From contig NZ_JAHKRM010000055.1 in the NCBI RefSeq assembly GCF_019396345.1, positions 1-46,687 of the forward strand: a stretch of DNA of 46,687 nt, written 5' to 3'. This DNA is from Nonomuraea guangzhouensis. Its GTDB lineage: Bacteria; Actinomycetota; Actinomycetes; Streptosporangiales; Streptosporangiaceae. Positions 39,459 to 46,687 of this stretch are shown here, piece by piece. A program made the translations under genes and the position numbers. How positions within the stretch are numbered: the first letter of the stretch is position 1; each line of letters begins with the position of its first letter. The notes beneath the pieces were generated by a model. That model did not search any database, was not told where the DNA came from, and saw nothing but the letters and a program-made list of their open reading frames with translations.

Positions 39459-40292
39459 ATGATCCTCATCACCGGTGCCACCGGGAACGTCGGCCGCCAC
39501 GTGCTGAACCTGCTGGTCGAGAACGGCCAAGCCGTCCGAGCCCTCACCCGCGACCCGCAGCGCGCGATGTGGGCGGCGGAAGTCGACGTCGTGGCGGGCG
39601 ACCTGGCCGACGCCGCGTCGCTGGGCCCGGCCCTGGCCGGTGTCGATGCGGTGTTCCTGTTCGCTGTCCCTGGCAGCGGACCGGATTTCGTCGCCGCGGC
39701 ACGGCAGGCCGGAGTGCGCAAGGTGGTGCTGCTGTCCTCCGGAGGGGTCGATGACGACGCGGAGGTCCAGGACGGACCGATCGCTTCGTACCACGCCGAG
39801 ATCGAGCAGGCCCTGCGCGCCTCCGGCCTGGAGTGGACCTTCCTGCGCCCGGACGTCTTCGCCGCCAACACCCTGATGTGGACCGGGCAGACCAAGTCCG
39901 GCGACGTGGTGCACGGCGCCTACGCCGATGCGGCGGCCGCACCGGTGCACGAGGCCGACATCGCCGCCGTCGCGGTCGCGGCGCTGACCCAGGACGGGCA
40001 CGCCGGCCGCGTCCACGAGCTGACCGGCCCCGAGTCGCTGACCCATGCGGAGCAGGCTCGGATCATCGGCGAGGTGCTCGGCCGGCCGATCCGCTTCGCC
40101 GATCTTCCCCCCGAGTCGGTGCGGCAGGCCATGAGCGCGCACGTCCCGGCTCCCATCCTCGACGGCATCTTCAAAGCCTGGTCCGCCTCCGTCGGCCGCA
40201 CCGCACCGACCACCACCGGTGTCGAGGACGTCACCGGCCGCCCCGCGCGGAGCTACCGCGAATGGGTGATCGACCACGCCACCGCGTTCTGA
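39459..40292 (+). CDS. NmrA-type NAD(P)-binding atypical SDR
   Basis: 277 residues. N-terminal Rossmann motif ILITGATGNVGRHVLNLL (GxxGxxG) and AVRALTRDPQRA, then GPDFVAAARQAGVRKVVLLS. The fold matches NmrA/quinone oxidoreductase 2-like proteins that bind NADP and reduce quinones or act as redox sensors; the catalytic YxxxK of classical SDRs is missing. ATG at 39459 with GGGAGA upstream. Induced or repressed by the divergent WYL regulator (inference). The gap to the epoxide hydrolase has GC-rich dyads (GCCCTAGGGC and GGCGGC/GCCGCC arms near 40317-40354), possibly terminator or leader structures. Confidence 0.92.
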   Translation: MILITGATGNVGRHVLNLLVENGQAVRALTRDPQRAMWAAEVDVVAGDLADAASLGPALAGVDAVFLFAVPGSGPDFVAAARQAGVRKVVLLSSGGVDDDAEVQDGPIASYHAEIEQALRASGLEWTFLRPDVFAANTLMWTGQTKSGDVVHGAYADAAAAPVHEADIAAVAVAALTQDGHAGRVHELTGPESLTHAEQARIIGEVLGRPIRFADLPPESVRQAMSAHVPAPILDGIFKAWSASVGRTAPTTTGVEDVTGRPARSYREWVIDHATAF

Positions 40293-40384
40293 CCGCCTAC
40301 GCACCCACCTTGCGCCCTAGGGCACCGCGGCGGCGCACTGCCGCCTGCAGCACCGACACACCATCGAGCAGAGAGCTGACAACC

Positions 40385-41500
40385 ATGTCCGACATCCGCC
40401 CGTTCAAGATCGACGTTCCGCAGGAGACGCTGGACGACCTGCGGCGACGGCTGGCGCAGACGCGCTGGCCGGACACCTCTCCCGCCGACGGCTGGAGCCG
40501 GGGCGTGCCCGCGGCCTACCTGAAGGACCTCGTGGGCTACTGGGCCGAGGGTTACGACTGGCGCGCGAACGAGGCCGCGCTGAACGCGCACCCGCAGTAC
40601 ACCACGGTGATCGACGGCGCCGTGATCCACTTCCTGCACATCCGCTCCACGGCTCCGGACGCCACGCCGCTCCTGCTGCTGCACGGCTGGCCGGGGTCGG
40701 TGGTGGAGTTCGCCGACGTCATCGAGCTGCTCACCGACCGGTTCCACCTGGTCGTCCCCTCGCTGCCCGGGTTCGCGTTCTCCAGCCCGCTCAGCGAGGC
40801 CGGCTGGACCGACGGGCGCGCCGCGGCGGCGTTCGCGCGGCTGATGGAACGGCTGGGGTACGAGCGCTACGGCGTGCAGGGCGGCGACGTCGGCGCCCTG
40901 ATCGCGCCGCTGGTGGGGCGGGCCGAGCCCGAGCGGGTGATCGGGGTGCACCTCAACGCGATGTTCGCCTTCCCCACGGGCGACCCGGACGACCTGGCGA
41001 GCCTCACCGAGGCCGAACAGGCACGTCTGGCGGCGATGCGGCGGTTCCAGGACGAGGGGGCCGCGTACATGCAGGTGCAGGGCAGCCGTCCGGACACCCT
41101 CGCCTACGCGCTGACCGACTCGCCCGTCGGGCAACTGGCGTGGATCGTGGAGAAGTTCCAGGAATGGAGCGATCCGGCGGCCGAGCTCCCCGAGGACGCC
41201 GTCGGCCGGGACCGGCTGCTGACCAACGTGATGCTGTACTGGCTGACCGGAACGGCGCGCTCGACGGCCAACTCGTACTACGAGCGTTTCCACGACCACG
41301 CCATGTGGGCGCCCAAGCCGCGCGGCACCGTCCCCACCGGAGTGGCCGTCTTCGTCACCGACTACGCCATCCGGGTCTTCGCCGACAAGGCCCACAACAT
41401 CGTGCACTGGTCGGAGTTCGAACGTGGTGGCCACTTCGCGGCCATGGAGGCCCCCGACCTGCTCGCCGAAGACATCCGGGCCTTCTTCGCCCGGTCTTGA
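40385..41500 (+). CDS. Epoxide hydrolase (EHN-domain type)
   Basis: 371 residues. The N-terminal epoxide hydrolase domain is recognised by PFKIDVPQETLDDLRRRLAQ and TRWPDTSP; the alpha/beta core has LLLLHGWPGSVVEFADVIEL, nucleophile Asp in YGVQGGDVGALIAPLV and catalytic His in GGHFAAMEAPDL, with Tyr residues in the lid for epoxide protonation. It hydrolyses epoxides to diols, cytoplasmic. Weak SD; ATG at 40385. Follows the NmrA-like gene with 92 bp between, so co-transcription is possible, with the WYL regulator controlling both. Confidence 0.94.
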   Translation: MSDIRPFKIDVPQETLDDLRRRLAQTRWPDTSPADGWSRGVPAAYLKDLVGYWAEGYDWRANEAALNAHPQYTTVIDGAVIHFLHIRSTAPDATPLLLLHGWPGSVVEFADVIELLTDRFHLVVPSLPGFAFSSPLSEAGWTDGRAAAAFARLMERLGYERYGVQGGDVGALIAPLVGRAEPERVIGVHLNAMFAFPTGDPDDLASLTEAEQARLAAMRRFQDEGAAYMQVQGSRPDTLAYALTDSPVGQLAWIVEKFQEWSDPAAELPEDAVGRDRLLTNVMLYWLTGTARSTANSYYERFHDHAMWAPKPRGTVPTGVAVFVTDYAIRVFADKAHNIVHWSEFERGGHFAAMEAPDLLAEDIRAFFARS

Positions 41501-41546
41501 TCGTCAGCTTCTCGGCGATGCCGGGGACCAACACGGGTGCGTTCGG

Positions 41547-42161
41547 TCAGGCGGTGTCGAGCCTGGTCAGTTCGATGTTCAGTTCTGAACGAATGTAGAT
41601 CTCGACGAAGCCCGGCAGCCATCCCTCATAGGTGCGCCTGCTGAGGGTCTGGCCGAGGAGTTCGTCCGGCTCCTGAGTGAGGTGGACGATCCGCCACAGG
41701 TTCAGCGGCTCGTTCTCATCGCCGGCGACCGCGTGCTCGATGTGGAAGAGCGGCTGCTTCGTTCCCGCCCGCAGCGTGGCACCGGTCGGACCGGGCAGTT
41801 CCGCCGCGCCGATGAAGGTGACCCGTTGCTCCGCCGGGTTCAGGTGAACCCTTTCCAGGACCAGCCCGAAGTCGTCCTGCTCCATCCAGCGCCGCTGCTC
41901 CGAGGAGCGGTCGAACGTCGTGGGATCGTCCGTGGCGTTCCAGGTGGCGGCGCTCCCCTCTCGTACGACATAGGGGATGTAGATGTCGGGGTGCCACGCC
42001 TTGCGGACCTCCAGGTCCCAGAGCATGGCGCGGGTGAACGTGAGCGGTTCACTTGTCTTGTACCGCTCGGCGAGCACGCGATTGATATCGGTGGGTGGTG
42101 GTTCGAAGCGGGTGTTGCGTGGATCGGCCCACGCCTTGGCGAATTCGCTCTCGTGGTTCAT
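41547..42161 (-). CDS. Conserved protein of unknown function, next to the MDR enzyme
   Basis: 204 residues. No recognised motif; rich in aromatic and charged residues, with segments AWHPDIYIPYVVREGSAATW, RRWMEQDDFGLVLERVHL and LPGFVEIYIRSELNIELTRL. No signal peptide or membrane segment. A beta-rich lipocalin/SRPBCC-like fold is possible but unproven. ATG at 42161 lies 8 bp after the MDR gene stop, so it is in the same operon and likely under the MarR operator. Its function may relate to quinone or electrophile metabolism (inference). Confidence 0.75.
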   Translation of the reverse strand: MNHESEFAKAWADPRNTRFEPPPTDINRVLAERYKTSEPLTFTRAMLWDLEVRKAWHPDIYIPYVVREGSAATWNATDDPTTFDRSSEQRRWMEQDDFGLVLERVHLNPAEQRVTFIGAAELPGPTGATLRAGTKQPLFHIEHAVAGDENEPLNLWRIVHLTQEPDELLGQTLSRRTYEGWLPGFVEIYIRSELNIELTRLDTA

Positions 42162-42169
42162 GGCCGGCC

Positions 42170-43096
42170 TCACGGCACCAGGACGAGGCGGCCGCGGAGG
42201 CCGCCCTTGGCGAAGAGTTCGTGGGCCTGGGCGGCCTGGTCGAAGGTGAAGGTCTGGGCCAGCCGGAGGGTGAGCAGGCCCTGTTCGACGAGGGTGACCA
42301 GTTCGCGAAGGCGTGCGCCGTCGCTGTGCACGAAGACGGTCTCGACGCTGATGTCGCGTTCGGCCGGTGGCGTGGCGGGTGGCATCATGCTCACGAACGC
42401 GCCACCGTCCCTGACCGCGGCCAGCGCCGGAGGGCCGATGACCGCGGCGTCCAGCAGCCCGTCGACGCCTTCGGGCGTGATCGCGCGCAGGGCGCGGGCC
42501 GGGTCGTCGGAGCGGGGAAGGAAAGCGGCTCCGAGCCCGCTGATGAACGGCTCGTCCTGGGCGGAGCCGATGCCGATGACGTCGAGGCCCCGGTGCCGGG
42601 CCAGTTCGACGGCGTAGCCGCCGACCGCGCCGGCTGCTCCGGTGACGGCCAACGTCTGGCCTTGGGTCAGGCCGAGCAGGTCCAAGGCTTGGTCGGCGGT
42701 CAAGGCATTGACCGGGAGCGTCGCCGCTTCGGCCGGGTCGACTCCGGCCGGAGCGTCCGCGAGCGCGGCGGCGTCCAGCACGACGTACTCGGCGTGCGTG
42801 CCGCGCTTGGTCGCCAGCCAGTCGGACATGCCGACGACGTGGTCTCCCAGCATGAAGCCGGGCGTGGCCGGTCCGATCGCGTCGACCCAGCCGGCCACAT
42901 CCCAGCCCAGGATGTAGCGCGGTCCCGCGGGCAGCATCGGCCCGAAAGCGCCGGAGCGTGCGGCGAGGTCGGCGGGGTTGACGGTCGCCGCTTCGACGCG
43001 GATCCGCACCTGACCTTCGCCGGGCTCGGGCAGGGGCTCGTCGGCGATGGCCAGGACGCTGGGGTCGCCGAAGGAGGTGAAGCCCACGACACGCAT
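42170..43096 (-). CDS. NADP-dependent MDR oxidoreductase (quinone-reductase-like)
   Basis: 308 residues. MDR core with GDPSVLAIADEPLPEPGEGQ, VNPADLAARSGAFG, GWDVAGWVDAIG and nucleotide motif TLAVTGAAGAVGGYAVELAR, ending with LFAKGGLRGRLVLVP. Zinc ligands are missing, placing it in the quinone oxidoreductase branch. Detoxification of quinones or enones by NADPH is expected. ATG at 43096, AGGGAG upstream. It heads an operon with the unknown protein and is divergent from a MarR gene with an elaborate operator (43121-43173). Confidence 0.93.
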   Translation of the reverse strand: MRVVGFTSFGDPSVLAIADEPLPEPGEGQVRIRVEAATVNPADLAARSGAFGPMLPAGPRYILGWDVAGWVDAIGPATPGFMLGDHVVGMSDWLATKRGTHAEYVVLDAAALADAPAGVDPAEAATLPVNALTADQALDLLGLTQGQTLAVTGAAGAVGGYAVELARHRGLDVIGIGSAQDEPFISGLGAAFLPRSDDPARALRAITPEGVDGLLDAAVIGPPALAAVRDGGAFVSMMPPATPPAERDISVETVFVHSDGARLRELVTLVEQGLLTLRLAQTFTFDQAAQAHELFAKGGLRGRLVLVP

Positions 43097-43120
43097 GGTG
43101 ATCTCCCTTGTAGACTCTAC

Positions 43121-43173
43121 AGATAGTTACGGGCATAACGTTATGCGAGTAACTATTATGCACGTAACTATCT
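43121..43173. promoter_or_regulatory. Multi-half-site MarR operator region
   Basis: Three copies of GTTACNNGCATAA occur: one on the plus strand (43126-43138) and two on the minus strand (43154-43142 and 43167-43155). The inner part CATAACGTTATG (43134-43145) is a perfect 12-bp palindrome and the ends AGATAGTTACG/CGTAACTATCT are inverted repeats, so the whole 53-bp segment is nearly self-complementary. Confidence 0.85.
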
Positions 43174-43191
43174 CTGGCGCAAGGAGATCTG

Positions 43192-43635
43192 GTGGACTTC
43201 GAACAGGCCGAGGCACTGAACGGAGCGATCCGGATGATCGCTCTGAAACACCGGGCCCAGGCCGGCGCCAAGCTCGCGGAGCTGGGGCTGCACCCCGGGC
43301 ATGAGGCCGTGCTGCTCCTGCTCCACGCCAACGGCCCGCAGACTCAGCGGCAACTGGCCGCCGGAGCGGGTTGCGAACCGCCCAGCATCACCCTCATGGT
43401 GCGCAAGCTCGAGGCGGCGGGGCTGGTCAGCCGCGTCGCCGCGGTCCAGGACGCGCGGGCGAACGTCGTACGGCTGACCGACGAAGGGCAGCAGGTCATC
43501 CCGCGGCTGAAGCGGCTGTGGCAAGATCTCGCGGACGAGACCGTCGCGGGCCTGACCAGCACCTCGGCCGATCAGCTGATCACCGCTCTCACCGACCTGG
43601 CCCACAGCCTCCAGAACCGAGCGCCAGGTGCCTGA
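43192..43635 (+). CDS. MarR-family regulator of the MDR operon
   Basis: 147 residues. Winged helix: AKLAELGLHPGHEAVLLLLH, NGPQTQRQLAAGAGCEPPSI, MVRKLEAAGLVSRVAAVQDA (DARA wing, weaker than DxRR). The Cys in AGAGCEPPS could give redox sensing. GTG start with AAGGAG 5 nt upstream. Divergent from the MDR operon; operator region 43121-43173 lies between, 19 bp from its own start. It probably represses both until an electrophile binds. Confidence 0.93.
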   Translation: MDFEQAEALNGAIRMIALKHRAQAGAKLAELGLHPGHEAVLLLLHANGPQTQRQLAAGAGCEPPSITLMVRKLEAAGLVSRVAAVQDARANVVRLTDEGQQVIPRLKRLWQDLADETVAGLTSTSADQLITALTDLAHSLQNRAPGA

Positions 43636-43808
43636 GGCAGCTCGCCGGCGCCTGGCCGAGGACGGCAGGCCGATCGGTGTTCATGGCGCTGACCACAGGA
43701 CGAAACATTCGTTCAAGACGCGCCGGCGCCGAGCTTGTGATGCTCGATCTCGTGTCTGGCCCGGCTCCCCATACGGAGGCCGCGGAGCTCCGAGCGACAG
43801 GAGAGATC

Positions 43809-45329
43809 ATGACAAGGACCGTGGACAGCGCGCCAGAGGTTCAGGTGGCGAGTGGTCGGCTGCGGGGGCGGATGGAGCGGGGCGTGGCAGCGTTCCTCGG
43901 GATCCCGTACGCCGCCCCGCCCTTCGGGGCGCGCCGCATGCGGCCTCCCGAGCCGCCCGTGCGGTGGGAGGGCGAGCGCAGCGCTACCGATTACGGGCCG
44001 ACCTGCCCGAAAGGCGACGTCGGTCCGGAGAGCGCGGCGCTGTTCCCGGAAGTCGTGATCCCTGGCGAGGAATGCCTGAACCTCAACGTGTGGACTCCCG
44101 ATCCCCGGGGATCCGGCTTGCCGGTGCTGGTGTGGATTCACGGCGGTATGTTCACGAAGGGGGCCGGATCCGTCGTCGGCTACCGCGGCGACTCCTTCGC
44201 CCGCGACGGGGTCGTGTGCGTCACGATCAACTACCGGCTCGGTGCCGAGGGCTTTCTCCACCTCGATGACGGCACCGCCAACCTGGGGTTGCTGGATCAG
44301 ATCGCCGCGCTCGAGTGGGTCCAGGGCAACATCGCCGCCTTCGGTGGCGACCCGGGGAAGGTGACCGTCGCCGGCCAGTCCGCCGGGGCCATGAGCGTCG
44401 TCACCCTTATGGCCATGCCCGGCGCCCGGGGCATGTTCCGCCACGCGGTCGCCCAGAGCGGGGCGGTCGGTCAGACACTCACGGCTGAGACCGCCGAGGA
44501 CGTCGCCTCAAGGCTGGCTGAGTCGCTCGGAGTCGCCCCGACCCGCGAAGCCTTCGGCGAGGTGCCGGTCGCACGGCTCGCGCGGGCGGCGTCCGCCCTC
44601 GTCGAGGAGTTCCAGACCGCCTCGGATCCGGCCAAGTGGGACAGCCTCCCCTTCGCCCCGGTCGTCGACGGCGACACTCTCCCCGACCACCCGCTCGACG
44701 CGTTGAGCAGGGGCGCCGGCAGCGGCGTTCGGCTCCTGGCCGGGTGGAACCGGGACGACACCCGGATCGGCCTCGTCCCCACCGGCATGATCGACCTCGT
44801 CACCGAGCCCGCCCTCTCCGTGGTCGTGGGCGCCCTCGGCGCGCCCGACGGGACGGTCGAGCGCTATCGGGCCGCCCGGCCGGGAGCGAGTAGCGGGGAC
44901 CTGCTCGCTGCCGTGACCACCGACTGCTTCATCCGGGTTCCGGCGATCCGGGTCGCCGAGGCACGCCTCGAGGGCGGCGAGGCCGACACCTGGATGTACC
45001 GCTTCGACCACGAGTCGCCGAGCTTCGCCGGCCGCCTCGGCGCCGCCCACGCGGTGGAACTCCCGTACGTGTTCGACCTCCTCGACGAGGAGTCCAACCA
45101 CGCCCTCATCGGCGATGAACCACCCCAGGCCGTCGCCGACACGGCCCACGGCGCCTGGGTCCGTTTCGTCGCCGACGGCGACCCGGGCTGGCCCCGGTAC
45201 AACCTGACCGACCGGTCCACCGCGCTGATCGACGAGGGGATCACCGTCGTCGACGACCCCGGCGGTGCCGAGCGCGAGGTGTGGGCCGGCCGACGGTGCG
45301 GTCCCCCGATCGACCGGCGGACTGCTTGA
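43809..45329 (+). CDS. Type B carboxylesterase
   Basis: 506 residues. Family landmarks: AAFLGIPYAAPPFGARRMRP, EECLNLNVWTP, VLVWIHGGMFTKGAGS, CVTINYRLGAEGFLHL, NLGLLDQIAALEWVQGNIAA, FGGDPGKVTVAGQSAGAMSV with nucleophile Ser in GQSAGA, and the C-terminal Glu/His region AAHAVELPYVFDL. No signal peptide. Hydrolyses carboxylic esters; family members include para-nitrobenzyl esterase and drug-modifying enzymes. ATG at 43809 with AGGAGA upstream. The gap 43636-43808 contains an ACGAA/TTCGT dyad at 43700-43712, possibly an operator. Confidence 0.93.
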   Translation: MTRTVDSAPEVQVASGRLRGRMERGVAAFLGIPYAAPPFGARRMRPPEPPVRWEGERSATDYGPTCPKGDVGPESAALFPEVVIPGEECLNLNVWTPDPRGSGLPVLVWIHGGMFTKGAGSVVGYRGDSFARDGVVCVTINYRLGAEGFLHLDDGTANLGLLDQIAALEWVQGNIAAFGGDPGKVTVAGQSAGAMSVVTLMAMPGARGMFRHAVAQSGAVGQTLTAETAEDVASRLAESLGVAPTREAFGEVPVARLARAASALVEEFQTASDPAKWDSLPFAPVVDGDTLPDHPLDALSRGAGSGVRLLAGWNRDDTRIGLVPTGMIDLVTEPALSVVVGALGAPDGTVERYRAARPGASSGDLLAAVTTDCFIRVPAIRVAEARLEGGEADTWMYRFDHESPSFAGRLGAAHAVELPYVFDLLDEESNHALIGDEPPQAVADTAHGAWVRFVADGDPGWPRYNLTDRSTALIDEGITVVDDPGGAEREVWAGRRCGPPIDRRTA

Positions 45330-45340
45330 GCATGGTCGCG

Positions 45341-45370
45341 TTGCGGCCACCGCGAAGTGGCTCCTAACAT
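45341..45370 (+). promoter_or_regulatory. Promoter of the AraC-family gene
   Basis: TTGCGG (45341-45346) and TAACAT (45365-45370) with an 18-bp spacer. The predicted start point falls about at the GTG at 45377, so the message is probably leaderless. Confidence 0.5.
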
Positions 45371-45376
45371 GTCGGC

Positions 45377-46276
45377 GTGCGATCAGCCGAGCCGGTTCGT
45401 ACGGGTGCGCCTCGATGGGAGATCACGCTCCCGTCGCGTCCCGGCCGGCTGCCGGGGGTCGCGATGGCCGGGTTCGGCGATCGAGCCAATGAGTTCCCCG
45501 ACCTTGCGTTGGTCCCGCACCCCGCGGTTACGGTGCTTTTCGACCTCGGCGACCAACCATTCGTCGTCGAAGACGGCTGTGGTTCGCAGCAGCGGGAACG
45601 CGTCGTCGCCGGACTCGCGCCCAAGAGGGCTCGAGGGCGAGGGCTGGCCAGAAGTTCCGAGTGCCTCCAGTTACGGCTGTCGCCGATGGTCGCGCACGCG
45701 GTCTTGGGCGCCTCCTCGGAGCTGGGCGGGACGGTGGTCGCCCTCGATGACCTTTGGGGACGAGAGGCCGTACGAACTCAGGAGCGTTTGCGTGCCGCCA
45801 GGTCGTGGGAGGACCGATTCGCGATCGCGGAGGCCGCGCTGGCTCGGCGGGCCGACGCGGGCCGAGCCGTCGATCCAGAAGTCATCTTCTCCTGGGGACA
45901 GATGGTGGCCGGCCGAGGGCGGGTACGTATCGACCGGCTCGTCACCGAGATCGGATGGAGCCGCAAGCGCCTGTGGTCTCGGTTCCGCGCCCAGGTCGGC
46001 CTCACCCCCAAGCGTGCCGCCCAGCTCATCCGCTTCCACCACGCGGCCCACCGTCTCGCCGCCGGCCACAGCGCCGCCTTGGTAGCAGCGGAGAGCGGCT
46101 ACGCCGACCAGTCCCACCTTCATAGAGACGTCGTGGCCTTCGCCGGGATGACGCCGACCGCGGTCGCGGTCTCGCCGTTTCTCGCGGTCGACGATGTCGC
46201 GTGGCCTGATCAGCGACGCGGCGCACCCACTCCCGCGACGCCTCCACCAGGCAGATCTCGCCGACCTGTCACCTGA
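45377..46276 (+). CDS. AraC-family transcriptional regulator
   Basis: 299 residues. N-terminal ligand part (about 1-170; ITLPSRPGRLPGVAMAGFG, VVALDDLWGREA), C-terminal double HTH (about 185-275) with GRVRIDRLVTEIGWSRKRLW, RFRAQVGLTPKRAAQLIRFH and ALVAAESGYADQSHLHRDVV. A Pro-rich tail follows. The GTG at 45377 with a -10 box 7 nt upstream favours a leaderless start. Position between the esterase and a truncated oxidoreductase gives no clear target. The gap 46277-46386 contains nothing recognisable. Confidence 0.92.
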   Translation: MRSAEPVRTGAPRWEITLPSRPGRLPGVAMAGFGDRANEFPDLALVPHPAVTVLFDLGDQPFVVEDGCGSQQRERVVAGLAPKRARGRGLARSSECLQLRLSPMVAHAVLGASSELGGTVVALDDLWGREAVRTQERLRAARSWEDRFAIAEAALARRADAGRAVDPEVIFSWGQMVAGRGRVRIDRLVTEIGWSRKRLWSRFRAQVGLTPKRAAQLIRFHHAAHRLAAGHSAALVAAESGYADQSHLHRDVVAFAGMTPTAVAVSPFLAVDDVAWPDQRRGAPTPATPPPGRSRRPVT

Positions 46277-46386
46277 GTCCCCCGACCGATGGACACCCAC
46301 GTCGTCCGGCGCGTTGACCCGCCCACGCTACGGCCGCAAAGAACCCGCGAAGGTGCGCACTCACCACACCCGTCGGGCTTTGCGCG

Positions 46387-46687
46387 TCAACGCACCTCAA
46401 GCAGGGTTTTGCCGACGCTGGCGCGCGACTCGATGGCGGCGTGCGCGGCGGCGGCCCGCTCGAGGGGGAAGCGCTGCCCGATCAGCGGCCGCAGCCGTCC
46501 GGCGGCGGCCTCGGCGAGGGCGCTCTCGGTGTACTCGCGCATCGTCTCCGGGGTGGGTCTCGCCTGGACCAGCGTGACGCCGCGCGCGACAGCGGCCTCC
46601 TCCTCGATGCCGGCCCACTCTCCGCTCGCCAGCCCGAAGCTGACCATCCGGCCGCCGTGGCCGAGCAGGTGGAAGGCGGTCCGGGCG
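46387..46687 (-). CDS. Zinc-binding-dehydrogenase-family oxidoreductase, C-terminal end (cut by window edge)
   Basis: About 100 C-terminal residues in the window. RTAFHLLGHGGRMVSFGLAS and LAEAAAGRLRPLIGQRFPLE, then AAIESRASVGKTLLEV, are the final strands of the Rossmann fold and C-terminal lid typical of MDR quinone/zinc-type oxidoreductases. The nucleotide-binding motif and start lie beyond 46687. Convergent with the AraC gene. Confidence 0.85.
   Translation of the reverse strand, partial: ARTAFHLLGHGGRMVSFGLASGEWAGIEEEAAVARGVTLVQARPTPETMREYTESALAEAAAGRLRPLIGQRFPLERAAAAHAAIESRASVGKTLLEVR

Noticed and set aside
40317..40354. GC-rich dyads between the NmrA-like and epoxide hydrolase genes as a riboswitch or terminator
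   Set aside because: The arms (GCCCTAGGGC; GGCGGC/GCCGCC) are short and expected at this GC content; no conserved RNA motif is recognisable.
40253..41434. 393-codon minus-strand frame opposite the epoxide hydrolase
   Set aside because: No motif; composition is that of an antisense shadow, while the plus strand contains the complete catalytic set of an epoxide hydrolase.
1..46687. CRISPR array, tRNA, rRNA or biosynthetic core (PKS/NRPS) genes
   Set aside because: I saw no regularly spaced repeats, no tRNA-like sequence and no modular synthase motifs; the genes are small regulators, transporters and enzymes.

Overview
The window is high-GC DNA from an actinomycete. Codons end mostly in G or C, GTG and TTG starts are frequent, several genes look leaderless (a -10 box about 7-8 nt before the start codon), and the family content fits this: SigE-type and ECF42 sigma factors, a SARP/BTAD regulator, PadR and WYL regulators, OhrR and DHA2 exporters. 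A Streptosporangiales-like or Streptomyces-like genome is plausible, but the genus cannot be fixed from this sequence. I found about 50 protein genes, two of them cut by the window edges, and no rRNA, tRNA or CRISPR.

Layout. 1-150: tail of an IS5-type transposase. 151-3066: lactonase-fold beta-propeller protein, divergent from a SigE-family sigma factor whose overlapping partner gene encodes a membrane-anchored beta-propeller protein (likely anti-sigma). 3071-8250: three-gene ABC exporter operon, including a permease with a large lectin-like insert, divergent from a histidine kinase/response regulator pair. 8247-13016: TetR, a PadR/membrane-protein pair, a haloacetate-dehalogenase-like hydrolase and a BTAD regulator. 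13107-15180: DHFR-like protein, DGPF protein and ECF42 sigma factor in one operon. 15266-18508: a membrane SRPBCC-like protein and a methyltransferase-DCC fusion, divergent from their probable TetR, then a small secreted protein. 18633-23751: secreted GH97 glycosidase, TetR/DHA2 exporter pair, ChrB-like protein and DUF1232 protein. 23761-27824: cupin, ArsB/NhaD-type antiporter, CBS protein, universal stress protein and an HTH-flavin-split-barrel protein; the last two flank a DosR-like box. 27853-46687: a chain of small regulator/effector modules: FAD monooxygenase/TetR, VOC protein, MarR, Ohr/OhrR, two MFS transporters, TetR, GNAT, secreted lipase-like hydrolase, quinone-reductase-like MDR with MerR, WYL/NmrA, epoxide hydrolase, MDR/MarR, carboxylesterase, AraC, and a truncated MDR at the right edge.

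How it works together. The window behaves as a stress and xenobiotic-response district. It carries about 14 one-component regulators, two sigma factors and one two-component system, next to oxidoreductases, hydrolases and exporters. Many regulators have a clear inverted repeat at the shared promoter, so local control circuits can be read from sequence: 17401 TetR, 21291 TetR, 29036 TetR, 30847 MarR, 31332 OhrR, 34320/34983 TetR, 38351 MerR, 39377 WYL, 43121 MarR. The most unusual items are the methyltransferase-DCC fusion operon, the lectin-like domain inside an ABC permease, a perfect CRP-type site before the ECF42 operon, and SARP-style 11-bp-period repeats before the BTAD gene.
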